Positions 1 to 10,185 are shown, numbered from the stretch's first letter. The stretch is DNA of 64,000 bases from Geodermatophilus tzadiensis (GCF_003002915.1 NZ_PVTG01000002.1:372001-436000); one strand, 5' to 3'. Translations and numbers: made by a program. The notes: generated by a model from the letters alone, not told the origin.

Positions 1-564
1 GACGCGGCGATGGTCGACGGTGCCGGGGTGCTGGCACAGCTGCTGTGGTCGTGGCGCGCCGCCGGCCGGTGGTCCGACCACCGCGGCGCCAACCTGCTCG
101 ACGGCTCCGCGCCCTTCTACTCGACGTACCGCTGCGCGGACGGGCGGTTCGTCGCCGTCGGTGCCCTCGAGCCGCAGTTCTGGGCGCTGCTGGTGACCGG
201 CCTGGCCCTCGAGGAGGCCGACCTGCCCGACCGCTGGGACCGGCGGCGCTGGCCGGAGCTGCGCGCCGTGCTCGCCGGCCGCTTCGCCGAGCGCACCCGT
301 GACGCCTGGGCCGAGCACTTCGCGGACACGGACGCCTGCGTGACACCCGTGCTCTCCTTCGCGGAGGCGGGCGCCCACCCGGCGGCGCGGGCGCGGGGGA
401 CGACGGTGACGGTCGACGGGGTGGAGCAGGCTGCCGCGGCGCCCCGGTTCTCGCGGCACCCCCAGCGACCTCCCTCGAGGGTCCGGGAGGTCGGGCCGGC
501 CGACGTCCTCGCACGGTGGCGGACGGGGCCCGGAGCGGATCAGGACGCCGGGGCGTCGACGTAG
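1..564 (+). CDS. CoA-transferase, CaiB/BaiF (class III) family, C-terminal part
   Basis: The frame is open from the left edge of the window, so this is the 3' end of a longer gene (family members are usually 380-420 residues; about 187 codons are present). Class III CoA-transferases move CoA between carboxylic acids or racemise 2-methylacyl-CoA. The stretch around LLDGSAPFYSTY followed by CADGRFVAVGALEPQFW is the typical central segment of alpha-methylacyl-CoA racemase-like members, and the end carries the usual PRFSRHP segment. The catalytic Asp of the N-terminal domain lies outside the window. Its end overlaps the convergent flavin reductase gene by 25 bp. Family is clear; the substrate is not. 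Confidence 0.8.
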   Translation, partial: DAAMVDGAGVLAQLLWSWRAAGRWSDHRGANLLDGSAPFYSTYRCADGRFVAVGALEPQFWALLVTGLALEEADLPDRWDRRRWPELRAVLAGRFAERTRDAWAEHFADTDACVTPVLSFAEAGAHPAARARGTTVTVDGVEQAAAAPRFSRHPQRPPSRVREVGPADVLARWRTGPGADQDAGAST

Positions 565-1037
565 CGGCCGCGGAGGCGGAGCAGGGGAGCGGCGTCCTCC
601 CGCAGCACCGGCACGCCGACGACCCGCAGCAGCGCCAGCACGTGGTCGCCGGCCGGCACCAGGCGGTCGACCCGGCAGTCCAGGGCGACGACGCCGCCGT
701 CGAGGACGATCGCCTCGCTGCCCGGCGCCCGCGACCACGGCACCGACTCCAGCAGGTGCCGGGCGCCGGGCCGGCCCGCCGAGGAGAACCGGCTGGCCAG
801 GATCGCCTGCCCGGCGGCGAGCACGGTGAGCGCGCACGACCCCACCGCCTCGAGCACCTCGGCGGGGTAGCCGTCGGCGGCCAGCCCCACGGCCACCAGC
901 GGCGGGTCGGCCGAGACGCTCATCACCGAGGTGACCGTCGTCCCCACGTCGTCGGTGTCGTCGCGGACGGTCATCAGCGCGACCCCCGCGGGGTGCTGGC
1001 GCAGCGCGGCGGCGAAGTCGGCGGGCGACACGGACAT
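540..1037 (-). CDS. Flavin reductase family protein
   Basis: A 165-residue single-domain protein of the FMN-binding split-barrel type (flavin reductase-like). Such proteins reduce FMN or FAD with NAD(P)H for a partner monooxygenase, or serve as small flavoproteins. The N-terminus FAAALRQHPAGVALMTV and the following TSVMSVSADPPLVAVGL are the family's hallmark flavin-binding segments, and the ASRFSSAGRPG segment also fits. The ATG start is preceded on its strand by a short gap to the divergent disulfide reductase gene (36 bp), so the two probably share a promoter region. No dedicated monooxygenase is adjacent; the nearest flavin-dependent one is at 5.4 kb. The length matches the family. Confidence 0.85.
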   Translation of the reverse strand: MSVSPADFAAALRQHPAGVALMTVRDDTDDVGTTVTSVMSVSADPPLVAVGLAADGYPAEVLEAVGSCALTVLAAGQAILASRFSSAGRPGARHLLESVPWSRAPGSEAIVLDGGVVALDCRVDRLVPAGDHVLALLRVVGVPVLREDAAPLLRLRGRYVDAPAS

Positions 1038-1073
1038 GGCCGCCAGTCGACCACACCGAGCAGGATGGGCCGG

Positions 1074-2495
1074 GTGAGCAGCGCAGCGCAGACCTACGAC
1101 GTCGTCGTGCTGGGAGCCGGGTCGACCGGGGAGAACGTCGCCGACGTCGTCGTCCGCGGCGGCCTGTCCGCGGTGCTGGTGGAGGAGCACCTCGTCGGCG
1201 GGGAGTGCTCCTACTACGCGTGCATGCCGAGCAAGGCCCTGCTGCGCGGCACCGAGGCCATCGAGGAGGTGGCGGCGGTCAAGGGCGCGGCGGCCGCGGT
1301 GACCGGCGAGCAGGACGTGGCCGCGACCCTCGAGCGCCGCGACTCCGTCACCCACGACTGGGACGACAGCGGCCAGGTCGGCTGGGTGGAGGGCGCCGGC
1401 ATCGGCCTGCTGCGCGGCACCGCCCGGCTCGACGGCGAGCGCACCGTCGTCGTCACCGGGCCCGACGGCGGGACCACGCGGCTGACGGCGCGGCACGCGG
1501 TCGCGGTGTGCACCGGGTCGGAGGCCGCGGTGCCGCCGGTCGAGGGGCTGCCCGACGTGCAGCCGTGGACCCCGCGCGAGGCCACCAGCGCCGAGGCGGC
1601 ACCGCGCCGGTTGCTCGTGGTGGGCGGCGGCTACGTCGGCTGCGAGATGTCCTTCGCCTGGAACGCGCTCGGCTCGCAGGTCACCCTGTTCCAGCGCGGC
1701 GACCGGCTGCTGCCCGGCGCGGAGCCGCAGGCCGGTGACGCGGTGCTCGCGTCGCTGCGCGCCCACGGCGTCGACGTCCGCCTCGGTGCGCACGTGGGCG
1801 CCGCCCGCCGCGACGGCGACGAGGTCGTCCTCACCGTCGACGGCGAGGAGGTGCGCGGTGACGAGGTGCTCGTGGCCGTCGGCCGGCGGGCGCGCACCAC
1901 CGCCGTCGGCGTGGACACCGTGGGCCTCGAGCCGGGCGAGTACCTCGACGTCGACGACACGCTGCAGGTGCGGGGCCTGCCGTGGCTCTACGGCGTGGGC
2001 GACGTCAACGGCCGCCGCCAGCTCACCCACATGGGCAAGTACCAGGCGCGCCAGGCCGGGGCGGCCATCGTCGCCCGCGCCCGCGGCGAGGAGGTCCGCG
2101 CCGAGGACTGGTCGCCGCACACCGCCACCGCCGACCGCGCCGCCACGCCCTCGGTCGTGTTCACCCTCCCGCAGGTGGCCAGCGTCGGGCTGACCAGCGC
2201 CCAGGCGCAGGAGCGGGGCCTGCCGCACCGAGTGGTCGAGTACCCGATCGGCTCGGTCGCCGGCGCCTCGCTGTTCGCCGACGGCTACGAGGGCACCGCG
2301 ATCGCCGTCGTCGATCCCGAGCGCGAGGTGCTGCTCGGCGTCACCTTCGTCGGCCCGGCGGTGGCCGAGCTGCTGCACGCGGCCACGATCGCCGTCGTGG
2401 GGGAGGTGCCGATCAGCCGGCTGTGGCACGCGGTCCCGGCCTACCCGACGGTCAGCGAGATCTGGCTGCGCCTGCTCGAGGCGTTCCGCGGCTGA
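1074..2495 (+). CDS. FAD-dependent pyridine nucleotide-disulfide oxidoreductase
   Basis: A 473-residue flavoprotein of the dihydrolipoamide dehydrogenase / mercuric reductase superfamily, cytoplasmic. Visible parts are an FAD-binding GAGSTG at residues 14-19, a redox-active disulfide in GGECSYYACMPSK (Cys45/Cys50), a second Rossmann motif VVGGGYVGCE for NAD(P)H, GVGDVNG for the FAD ribityl site and a C-terminal dimerisation domain. The His of the usual HPT..E active-site pair is replaced by Tyr (AYPTVSE), as in some mercuric reductase-like members, so a true lipoamide dehydrogenase role is unlikely. The GTG start was chosen because AGGA lies eight bases upstream; an in-frame ATG nine bases earlier is possible. 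Physiological substrate unknown. Confidence 0.88.
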   Translation: MSSAAQTYDVVVLGAGSTGENVADVVVRGGLSAVLVEEHLVGGECSYYACMPSKALLRGTEAIEEVAAVKGAAAAVTGEQDVAATLERRDSVTHDWDDSGQVGWVEGAGIGLLRGTARLDGERTVVVTGPDGGTTRLTARHAVAVCTGSEAAVPPVEGLPDVQPWTPREATSAEAAPRRLLVVGGGYVGCEMSFAWNALGSQVTLFQRGDRLLPGAEPQAGDAVLASLRAHGVDVRLGAHVGAARRDGDEVVLTVDGEEVRGDEVLVAVGRRARTTAVGVDTVGLEPGEYLDVDDTLQVRGLPWLYGVGDVNGRRQLTHMGKYQARQAGAAIVARARGEEVRAEDWSPHTATADRAATPSVVFTLPQVASVGLTSAQAQERGLPHRVVEYPIGSVAGASLFADGYEGTAIAVVDPEREVLLGVTFVGPAVAELLHAATIAVVGEVPISRLWHAVPAYPTVSEIWLRLLEAFRG

Positions 2496-2537
2496 GCCGG
2501 TGCGCGGTGGTCCCGATCACCGTGCTGGAGTGGAGGC

Positions 2538-3326
2538 GTGCCCGCACCGTCCCGTTCCTCCTGGCGGCGCTACGTCGCCCTCGGCGACTCCTTCACCGAG
2601 GGGCTGGCCGACCCCGACCCCGACCGTCCCGGCGAGTACCGCGGCTGGGCCGACCGGCTCGCCGACCACCTCGCCGCCGCCGGTCCCGGCCTGGAGTACG
2701 CCAACCTCGCCATCCGCGGCCGGCTGCTGCACCAGGTGCTCGCCGAGCAGGTGCCCGTGGCCCGCGCCGCGCGACCGGACCTGATCAGCCTGGTGGCCGG
2801 CGGCAACGACCTGCTGCGGCCCGGCGCCGACCCCGACCGGCTGGCGGCCGCGCTGGAGGAGGCGGTGGCCGGGTTCCGGGCCGACGGCGCCGACGTGCTG
2901 CTGGCCACCGGCGTCGACCCGCGGCTGACGCCGATCATCCGGCGCACCCGCGGCCGGGTGGCGGTGTTCAACGCCTCGCTGTGGTCGATCGCCGCGCGGC
3001 ACGGCGCCGTCGTCCTCGACCAGTGGGGTGCCGGCTGGCTGCTGGACTGGCGGCTGTGGGACGGCGACCGCATCCACCTCACCGCCGAGGGGCACCGCCG
3101 CACGGCCCTGGCCGCGGCCGCGGCGCTGGGCGTCCCGGTCGCCGACGACGGCGACTGGCGCACCCCGCTGCCCCCGGCACCGCCGCGGGCGCTGCGGGCG
3201 GCGCTGGCCGAGGAGGCCGCGTGGGTGCGCGGCTTCGTCGGGCCGTGGGTCGCCCGCCGGGTGCGCGGGCGCTCCTCCGGTGACGGCCGGTCGCCCAAGC
3301 GCCCGGTGCCGCTCGCGCTGCCCTGA
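2538..3326 (+). CDS. SGNH/GDSL-type hydrolase
   Basis: A 262-residue esterase/lipase-like enzyme of the SGNH hydrolase fold. Block I is GDSFTEG with nucleophile Ser18, block III is GGND with Asn90, and block V is DGDRIHL with Asp177 and His180, so the catalytic set is complete. There is no signal peptide, so it is probably cytoplasmic; related actinobacterial proteins are annotated only as GDSL esterases and the substrate cannot be read from sequence. GGAGG stands only one base before the GTG start, which is unusually close, so the true start may be slightly different or the mRNA leaderless. It ends four bases from the convergent GGDEF-EAL gene. Confidence 0.88.
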   Translation: MPAPSRSSWRRYVALGDSFTEGLADPDPDRPGEYRGWADRLADHLAAAGPGLEYANLAIRGRLLHQVLAEQVPVARAARPDLISLVAGGNDLLRPGADPDRLAAALEEAVAGFRADGADVLLATGVDPRLTPIIRRTRGRVAVFNASLWSIAARHGAVVLDQWGAGWLLDWRLWDGDRIHLTAEGHRRTALAAAAALGVPVADDGDWRTPLPPAPPRALRAALAEEAAWVRGFVGPWVARRVRGRSSGDGRSPKRPVPLALP

Positions 3327-3330
3327 GACG

Positions 3331-5319
3331 TCAGGAGCGGCGGCCGCGTCCCTCACCGGCGGGCGGGTCGTCGTCGACGACCTTGAGGAACATCCGCCGC
3401 GAGGGCGGCGGCAGGGTGTCCTCGATCGGGAACAGGTCGATGCCGTCGGCACCGGCCGGGACCGCCGGGACCGCGGGGACCTCGCCCGTCACGGCCTCGA
3501 GCTCGCCGGTGACCGCCTCCAGGACGGCGGCGGCCTCCTCGGCGGCCCGCTCGACGAGGGCCTCGGCCGCCCGCGGGCCGGTGCGGCTGGGCAGCGGCGC
3601 GGGCCGGCCGAAGGCGTAGCCCTGGGCCATCGCGCAGCCGTGCCGGCGCAGCCAGTTCGCCTGGTCGAGGTCCTCGATGCCCTCCGCGATCACCTGCAGG
3701 CCCATGCCCCGGCCCAGCTGCAGCAGGCCGTGCACCAGCGCGGCGGTGGAGGGCTGGGTGACGACGTCGGCGACGAAGGAGCGGTCGATCTTGACGGTGT
3801 GGATCGGCAGCCGGTGCAGCGCGGTGATCGCCGAGTAGCCGGTGCCGAAGTCGTCGAGCGCCAGCGTCACGCCGCGCTCGGTCACCTCCGACACCGCCTG
3901 GAGGGTGGCCTCGGCGGCGAACAGCGCCGTCGACTCGGTGATCTCCAGCTCCAGCCGCTCGGGCGGCAGGCCGGACTCGTCCAGCGCGGCGGCGACCAGG
4001 TCGCTGAACCCGGGCTCGGCCAGGTGGCGGGCCGAGACGTTGACGTGCACCCGCAGCCCGGCCGGCCAGCCCGCGGCGTCGTTGCACGCCTGGTGCAGCA
4101 CCCAGGCGCCGAGCCGGGAGGTCAGCCGGTTGTTCTCGGCGGCGTCGAGGAAGGCCCCGGGCGGGAGCAGCCCGCGGGTGGGGTGCTGCCAGCGGATGAG
4201 CGCCTCGTAGCCCAGCAGCGTCTCGTCGGCCAGGGACACGATGGGCTGGTAGAACAGCCGCAGCTCGTCGCCGTCCAGCGCCCGGCGCAGGTCGGTCTCC
4301 AGCTGCAGCAGGTCGACCTCGTCGTCGGTCAGGCCGTCGTCGTGCACCTCGATGCGAGCCCGGCTGCCGTCCCGCTTGGCGCGGGTCAGCGCGTTGTGCG
4401 CCTGGCGCAGCAGGTCGTCGGGGCCGACGTCGGAGCCCATGGTCAGCCCCACGCTGGCCGACAGCACGATCTCGCGGCCGCCGAGCTGGAACGGGTCGTC
4501 GAGGACGGCGAGCAGCCGGTCGGCCAGCGCGCGCAGCCCGTCGAGGTCCTCGACGTCCTCGGCGAGGATGAGGAACTCGTCGGCGCCCAGCCGGACGGCG
4601 GTGTCCTCGACGCGGGTGCTCCAGCGCAGCCGGTCGGCGACCTGGCTGAGCAGCTGGTCGCCGGCCTCGGTGCCGAGGGTGTCGTTCACCGCCTGGAACC
4701 GGTCGAGGTCCAGGTGCACCAGGCCGACCTGCAGGCCCCGGCGGCGGGAGAGCGCGAGGGCGTGGTTGAGCCGGTCGGTGAGCGCCCGGCGGTTGGGCAG
4801 GCCGGTGAGCGGGTCGGTGAAGGCCCGGCGGACCAGGTCCTCCTCGGCGCGGCGGCGGTCGGTGACGTCGACCAGGGACAGGACGACGAACTGCGGCTCC
4901 CCGGTGCTGCGGTGCACCACGTCGTGCGACTGCTGCACCCACAGCTCGCTGCCGTCGGCGCGGCGCAGGCGGCGCTCGCCCTCCTGGCGCAGCCACGGGT
5001 CGAGGCCGGGCACGGCGCCGGTCCCGCCGTCGCGGACGGGGGCCTCGTCGGGGTGGGCGAGCAGGTCGACGTGCCGGCCGACCATGTCCTCGACGCCGCG
5101 GCCGGACAGCGCGCACAGCGCGTCGTTGACCACGAGCAGGCGCCCGTCGAGGTCGACGAGGGCCTGCGGGACCGGCGAGGACAGGAACAGGGCGCGGAAG
5201 AGCTGGCCGCGGTCGGCCAGCAGCGTGTCGATGGCCCGCAGCCTCGAGCCCGCCGGGCTGCCGGGCCGCCCGGGCTGGCCGGCCCTCGGCTGCGGCGTGC
5301 GGGGGGCGCTGAGAGTCAC
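3331..5319 (-). CDS. PAS-GGDEF-EAL bifunctional cyclic-di-GMP protein
   Basis: A 662-residue signalling protein with a PAS sensor (about residues 35-155), a GGDEF diguanylate cyclase domain (about 165-325) and an EAL phosphodiesterase domain (about 335-600). The cyclase signature is degenerate (GADEF at 245-249), but the product-binding I-site RxxD (RVED, 236-239) sits exactly five residues upstream. The EAL domain keeps its metal ligands and catalytic residues: YEALIRW, NVSARHL, ITES, DDFGTGYSA, KIDRSF and AEGIE. It therefore looks like a phosphodiesterase with a possibly weak or regulatory GGDEF module. There is no membrane segment. The start is a GTG; the Shine-Dalgarno is weak. Divergent from the luciferase-like gene. 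Confidence 0.92.
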   Translation of the reverse strand: MTLSAPRTPQPRAGQPGRPGSPAGSRLRAIDTLLADRGQLFRALFLSSPVPQALVDLDGRLLVVNDALCALSGRGVEDMVGRHVDLLAHPDEAPVRDGGTGAVPGLDPWLRQEGERRLRRADGSELWVQQSHDVVHRSTGEPQFVVLSLVDVTDRRRAEEDLVRRAFTDPLTGLPNRRALTDRLNHALALSRRRGLQVGLVHLDLDRFQAVNDTLGTEAGDQLLSQVADRLRWSTRVEDTAVRLGADEFLILAEDVEDLDGLRALADRLLAVLDDPFQLGGREIVLSASVGLTMGSDVGPDDLLRQAHNALTRAKRDGSRARIEVHDDGLTDDEVDLLQLETDLRRALDGDELRLFYQPIVSLADETLLGYEALIRWQHPTRGLLPPGAFLDAAENNRLTSRLGAWVLHQACNDAAGWPAGLRVHVNVSARHLAEPGFSDLVAAALDESGLPPERLELEITESTALFAAEATLQAVSEVTERGVTLALDDFGTGYSAITALHRLPIHTVKIDRSFVADVVTQPSTAALVHGLLQLGRGMGLQVIAEGIEDLDQANWLRRHGCAMAQGYAFGRPAPLPSRTGPRAAEALVERAAEEAAAVLEAVTGELEAVTGEVPAVPAVPAGADGIDLFPIEDTLPPPSRRMFLKVVDDDPPAGEGRGRRS

Positions 5320-5451
5320 CCCGACAGGGTGGCCGACCGGGCGCCGGGAGTGACGGAACCCGTCGTCGGAATGTCGTGGTCGACCGATCACACCGGGTGA
5401 TGGGAGCGTCCCACCGGGAACACCCGTCCCGGCGGGCGCGCTGGTGCCTGC

Positions 5452-6495
5452 GTGACCCCTGGCACGGACAAGCGGATCGGGTTCCTGTCGTTCGGCCACT
5501 GGCAGCCGATCGCCGGCTCGCAGGTGCGCAGCGCGCGGGACGCGCTGGTGCAGAGCGTCGAGCTCGCGGTGGCCGCCGAGGAGCTCGGCCTGGACGGCGC
5601 GTTCGTGCGCGTGCACCACTTCGCCCGCCAGCTCGCCTCGCCGTTCCCGCTGCTGGCCGCCATGGCCGCGCGGACCTCGCGGGTCGAGATCGACACCGGT
5701 GTGGTCGACATGCGCTACGAGAACCCCCTGTACATGGCGGAGGAAGCCGCGGCCACCGACCTGATCAGCGGCGGGCGGCTGCAGCTCGGCGTGAGCCGCG
5801 GCTCGCCGGAGACGGCGCTGCGCGGCGCGGAGGCCTTCGGCTACGTGCCGCCGGAGGGGTCCTCGGACGCCGACCTGGCGCGGGAGAAGACGGCGCTGTT
5901 CCTGGCCGCCGTCCGCGGCGCGACCGTCGTCGACGCCGACCCCGGGATGACCGGTGGCGCGCGCGGCCGGCTGGCCGTGCAGCCGCAGTCGCCGGGCCTG
6001 GCCGACCGCGTCTGGTGGGGCGCGGGCACCCGGGCCACGGGGGAGTGGGCGGCCCGCCAGGGGATGAACCTGATGAGCTCCACGCTGCTGGTGGAGGACA
6101 CCGGCGTCCCCTTCGACGAGCTGCAGGCCGAGCAGATCACCCGGTTCCGCGCCGCGTGGGCCGAGGCCGGGTGGGACCGCCGGCCGCGGGTGTCGGTGAG
6201 CCGCAGCGTGATCCCGGTCGTCACCGACCTCGACCGCGCCTACTTCGGCGAGCGCTCCGGGGAGGACCAGGTCGGGCTGCTCGAGGGCGTGCGCGCCCGC
6301 TTCGGCAAGAGCTACGTCGGTGAGCCCGACCAGCTGGCCGAGGAGCTGGCCAAGGACGCCGCCGTCCGCGAGGCCGACACGCTGCTGCTCACCGTGCCGA
6401 ACATGCTCGGCGTGGAGTACAACGCGGCCCTGCTGGAGAACGTCGCCCGGCACGTCGCCCCGGCGATCGGCTGGGCGCCCGCCGGCTCCCGCTGA
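5452..6495 (+). CDS. LLM class flavin-dependent oxidoreductase
   Basis: A 347-residue bacterial luciferase-like monooxygenase (TIM barrel binding FMN or F420). The N-terminus RIGFLSFGHWQPI, the segment VEIDTGVVDMRYENPLYMAE and the ISGGRLQLGVSRGSPE turn are diagnostic of the luciferase-like family. It needs reduced flavin from a separate reductase; the flavin reductase gene at 0.5-1 kb is on the opposite strand and is not clearly linked. The GTG start has no good Shine-Dalgarno, which is compatible with a leaderless message. A strong hairpin follows the stop codon. Substrate unknown. Confidence 0.88.
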   Translation: MTPGTDKRIGFLSFGHWQPIAGSQVRSARDALVQSVELAVAAEELGLDGAFVRVHHFARQLASPFPLLAAMAARTSRVEIDTGVVDMRYENPLYMAEEAAATDLISGGRLQLGVSRGSPETALRGAEAFGYVPPEGSSDADLAREKTALFLAAVRGATVVDADPGMTGGARGRLAVQPQSPGLADRVWWGAGTRATGEWAARQGMNLMSSTLLVEDTGVPFDELQAEQITRFRAAWAEAGWDRRPRVSVSRSVIPVVTDLDRAYFGERSGEDQVGLLEGVRARFGKSYVGEPDQLAEELAKDAAVREADTLLLTVPNMLGVEYNAALLENVARHVAPAIGWAPAGSR

Positions 6496-6506
6496 CCGGA
6501 CGCACG

Positions 6507-6543
6507 CGAGCGGCCCAGGACCGGATCGGTCCTGGGCCGCTCG
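6507..6543 (+). terminator. Strong hairpin between convergent genes
   Basis: A perfect 17-bp inverted repeat (CGAGCGGCCCAGGACCG and its complement) with a 3-base loop starts 11 bases after the luciferase-like stop codon. It lies between two convergent genes and probably terminates both. There is no T-tract, which is usual for high-GC actinobacteria. Confidence 0.75.
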
Positions 6544-6580
6544 TCCTCCGGAGGGAGTGCCCGGGGTCAGGGGGCTCCGC

Positions 6581-7240
6581 TCAGCTGGCGTCGAAGGAGA
6601 CGTTGCCCTCGGCGTCGATGAGGGCGGTGACGGTGCCCACGTCGGTCGGGTCGTCGACCAGGGCCGCCTCGCAGGCGATCTCCAGCCCGTCGGCGGCGAC
6701 CAGGACGGTGCGGTCCCCGGCGTCGCAGGTCGAGGTGACCGTCAGGCCGGCCTCGGTGGCGAACTGCTCGGTCAGCAGCGCCTCCACGTCGGCGACCGAG
6801 ACGAAGACCCCGGTGCTGTCGATGCGGACGTTGCCCTCGTCGTCGGTCTGCTCGACGGTGTAGCCGACCTCCTGGCCCTCGACCATCGCGGTGCAGGTGG
6901 TCACCGTGCCGGCGGCGAGCTCGACGTCCTCGGGGCAGCTGACGTCGGTGACCGTGACGCCGGCCTGCTCCTCGGTGATCGAGACGATCTGCCGCTCGGC
7001 CTCGGCGGTGTCGAGGTAGCTCGTGCTGAACAGGAAGAAGGCGCCGACGCCGAGGCCGGCGAGGACCAGCACGGCGACGATGCTGCCGACGATCGCGCCG
7101 GTGCGCTTCTTCTGGGTGGGCTGCGGCTGGCCGTAGCCGCCGGGGGCGCCGTGGCCCGGGGCGGGGAAGGGCGGCGGCCCGTAGGGGCCCGGGCCCTGGG
7201 GGTTCGGGGTGCCGTAGCGGGGGTCGTGGATCTGGGTCAC
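6581..7240 (-). CDS. Membrane-anchored protein with two DUF4333 domains
   Basis: A 219-residue protein with a Pro/Gly/Tyr-rich cytoplasmic N-terminus (about residues 1-45), a KKR stop-transfer and one transmembrane segment (IVGSIVAVLVLAGLGVGAFF), then two tandem extracytoplasmic DUF4333-like modules. Each module shows the family pattern of a Cys near VTVTDVSCP / VTSTCDAG, a second Cys about 20 residues on, and a closing EGNV strand, so each probably holds one disulfide. DUF4333 has no assigned function. GAGGAG lies six bases before the GTG start and fixes it. The gene stands alone, with the tRNA-Arg upstream. Confidence 0.8.
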   Translation of the reverse strand: MTQIHDPRYGTPNPQGPGPYGPPPFPAPGHGAPGGYGQPQPTQKKRTGAIVGSIVAVLVLAGLGVGAFFLFSTSYLDTAEAERQIVSITEEQAGVTVTDVSCPEDVELAAGTVTTCTAMVEGQEVGYTVEQTDDEGNVRIDSTGVFVSVADVEALLTEQFATEAGLTVTSTCDAGDRTVLVAADGLEIACEAALVDDPTDVGTVTALIDAEGNVSFDAS

Positions 7241-7377
7241 GTGGGACTCCTCGATCGGTCCCGGGCCGTCCCCGGGTGCTCGGGAGCACCGTGCCGCCGC
7301 CCGCTTGCAGTCCTCTGGCAGGCCACTTGCAGGTCCTGTCGGGGCGCTGTCCTGCGCCTTCCCTCCGGTCCGGCGAG

Positions 7378-7450
7378 CGCGCCCGGCAGGGATCGAACCT
7401 GCGACCAAGTGCTTAGAAGGCACCTGCTCTATCCGCTGAGCTACGGGCGC
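7378..7450 (-). tRNA. tRNA-Arg (anticodon TCT)
   Basis: A 73-base cloverleaf on the minus strand: a 7-bp acceptor stem GCGCCCG/CGGGCGC, D-arm with AGCTCAGCGGATAGAGC, anticodon arm with loop CTTCTAA (anticodon TCT, reading AGA/AGG), and T-arm with GGTTCGATCC. The discriminator is G. The 3' CCA is not encoded, as is common in actinobacteria. Codons AGA and AGG are rare in this GC-rich genome. Confidence 0.96.
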
Positions 7451-7634
7451 TCGGGCGCCGATGATGACACCTCCCCGCGGCCGGCCGCGCTCCGCCACCG
7501 ACACAGCGGAGTCGCGTCGTCCACAGGGCCGGCCCCGTCCACAGTCCGCGCCCGGTGCCGCCCGCGGTGCCCACGCCGGGGAAGGGTCGACCCGGGCCGG
7601 CGCGGTGCCGGTCCCCGAGGAACCGAGGAGCACC

Positions 7635-8171
7635 GTGAACGACACCCACGTCACCGTCGTCGGCAACGTCGTCGACTCACCCCGCCGCGTCAGCCTGCAG
7701 AACGGCGCGGTCACCAACTTCCGCCTGGCCTCCACCGCCCGGCGCTTCGACAGCCAGACCCAGGCGTTCGTCGACGCCGGCACCTTCTGGGTCGACGTCG
7801 AGTGCTGGAACGACCTGTCCGGCAACGTCTCCGGCAGCGTCAGCAAGGGCGACCCGGTGATCGTCCAGGGCACGCTCACCACGCACAGCTGGGAGGGCGA
7901 GAGCGGCCGGCGCAGCACCCCGCGCATCCGCGCCCTGGCCGTCGGCCACAACCTGAACCGCGGCACCGGCGTGTTCCGGCGCACCCGGTCGGAGCGGTCG
8001 GCCGAGCCGCTGCCCGCCGGGGGCGGCGACCTGCGCGGCGACGACCTGTCCGGCGAGGCCCTGACCGAGCACGAGGCCGGCCTCGTCCGCGGGCGGGACT
8101 ACGAGACGGCCCCCGAGACGTTGCACGGGGTGGACGCCCGCGACCTCACCGCGGAGCCCGCGCACGTCTAG
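7635..8171 (+). CDS. ssb: Single-stranded DNA-binding protein
   Basis: A 178-residue OB-fold single-stranded DNA-binding protein. NDTHVTVVGNVVDSP at the N-terminus, the FRLASTARRF strand and the FWVDVECW...KGDPVIVQGTL segment are typical SSB. The C-terminal half is acidic but lacks the classical DDDIPF-like tip of the replicative SSB, so this is more likely an accessory paralogue (many actinobacteria have two, with SsbB in competence or sporulation) than the essential SsbA, which normally lies between rpsF and rpsR. The GTG start follows GAGGAG with a 4-base spacer. Next gene is ettA, 101 bp downstream. Confidence 0.85.
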   Translation: MNDTHVTVVGNVVDSPRRVSLQNGAVTNFRLASTARRFDSQTQAFVDAGTFWVDVECWNDLSGNVSGSVSKGDPVIVQGTLTTHSWEGESGRRSTPRIRALAVGHNLNRGTGVFRRTRSERSAEPLPAGGGDLRGDDLSGEALTEHEAGLVRGRDYETAPETLHGVDARDLTAEPAHV

Positions 8172-8272
8172 TCGCCCGGGCTGGGAGGATCGGCGGGGAG
8201 AACGCACGCGGGCGGGCCGGCACCCCCGGCCCGCCCGCCACTCGCGAACCGACGGAAGGCCTGCGAAGCCCA

Positions 8273-9943
<1,671 letters not shown>

Positions 9944-9945
9944 GG

Positions 9946-10002
9946 AAGGACCCCTCCGCCCCCACCGCTCGCGAGCTCGCGGCGGGCTCCTGCGGAGGGG
10001 CC
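9946..10002 (+). repeat. Dispersed palindromic element, copy A
   Basis: Begins three bases after the ettA stop codon. Outer arms CCCCTCCGC (9951-9959) and GCGGAGGGG (9992-10000) are perfectly complementary. The inner core contains CACCGCTCGCGAGCTCGCGG with a 12-bp palindrome CGCGAGCTCGCG. The same core recurs in copies C and D and, slightly altered, in E and B. Probably works as an intrinsic terminator. Confidence 0.85.
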
Positions 10003-10051
10003 GTTCCAGCACGTCGCCAGGCCCCGGCAGCGGGGCCGTTCCAGCACCTCA

Positions 10052-10090
10052 CCGACGGCCGGCCGGAGCACCGCTCCGGCCGGCCGTCGG
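10052..10090 (+). terminator. Perfect 18-bp hairpin
   Basis: Inverted repeat of CCGACGGCCGGCCGGAGC with a 3-base loop, downstream of ettA and of dispersed element copy A. A second-line terminator, or an insulating structure before the next transcription unit. Confidence 0.7.
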
Positions 10091-10129
10091 CGTCTCGTCG
10101 GCGTCCCCACGGCGGCTGGTCCGCGCTGT

Positions 10130-10185
10130 GTGCACATCCCGCGCTTCGACCGCCGCCCGGGGAGCGGTGCGTGCACATCTCGCGC
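10130..10185. promoter_or_regulatory. Pair of direct repeats, possible operator
   Basis: GTGCACATCCCGCGC (10130-10144) and GTGCACATCTCGCGC (10171-10185) differ at one base and are 41 bp apart, close to four helical turns. Each contains the palindrome GTGCAC. They lie about 160-220 bp ahead of the thioesterase/ligase/thiolase cassette. A regulator-binding role is inferred only from position and spacing. Confidence 0.35.

Noticed and set aside
540..2429. Long antisense frame opposite the disulfide reductase
   Set aside because: High-GC codon third positions give stop-free shadow frames on the opposite strand. Only its first 165 codons, at 540-1037, show a protein family (flavin reductase).
6507..6543. 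Member of the dispersed palindrome family
   Set aside because: It is a simple 17-bp hairpin without the CGCTCGCGAGCTCGCGG core, so it is treated as an ordinary terminator.
7635..8171. The essential replicative SSB
   Set aside because: The gene is not next to rpsF/rpsR and lacks the acidic DDDIPF-like tip, so it is kept as an SSB paralogue.
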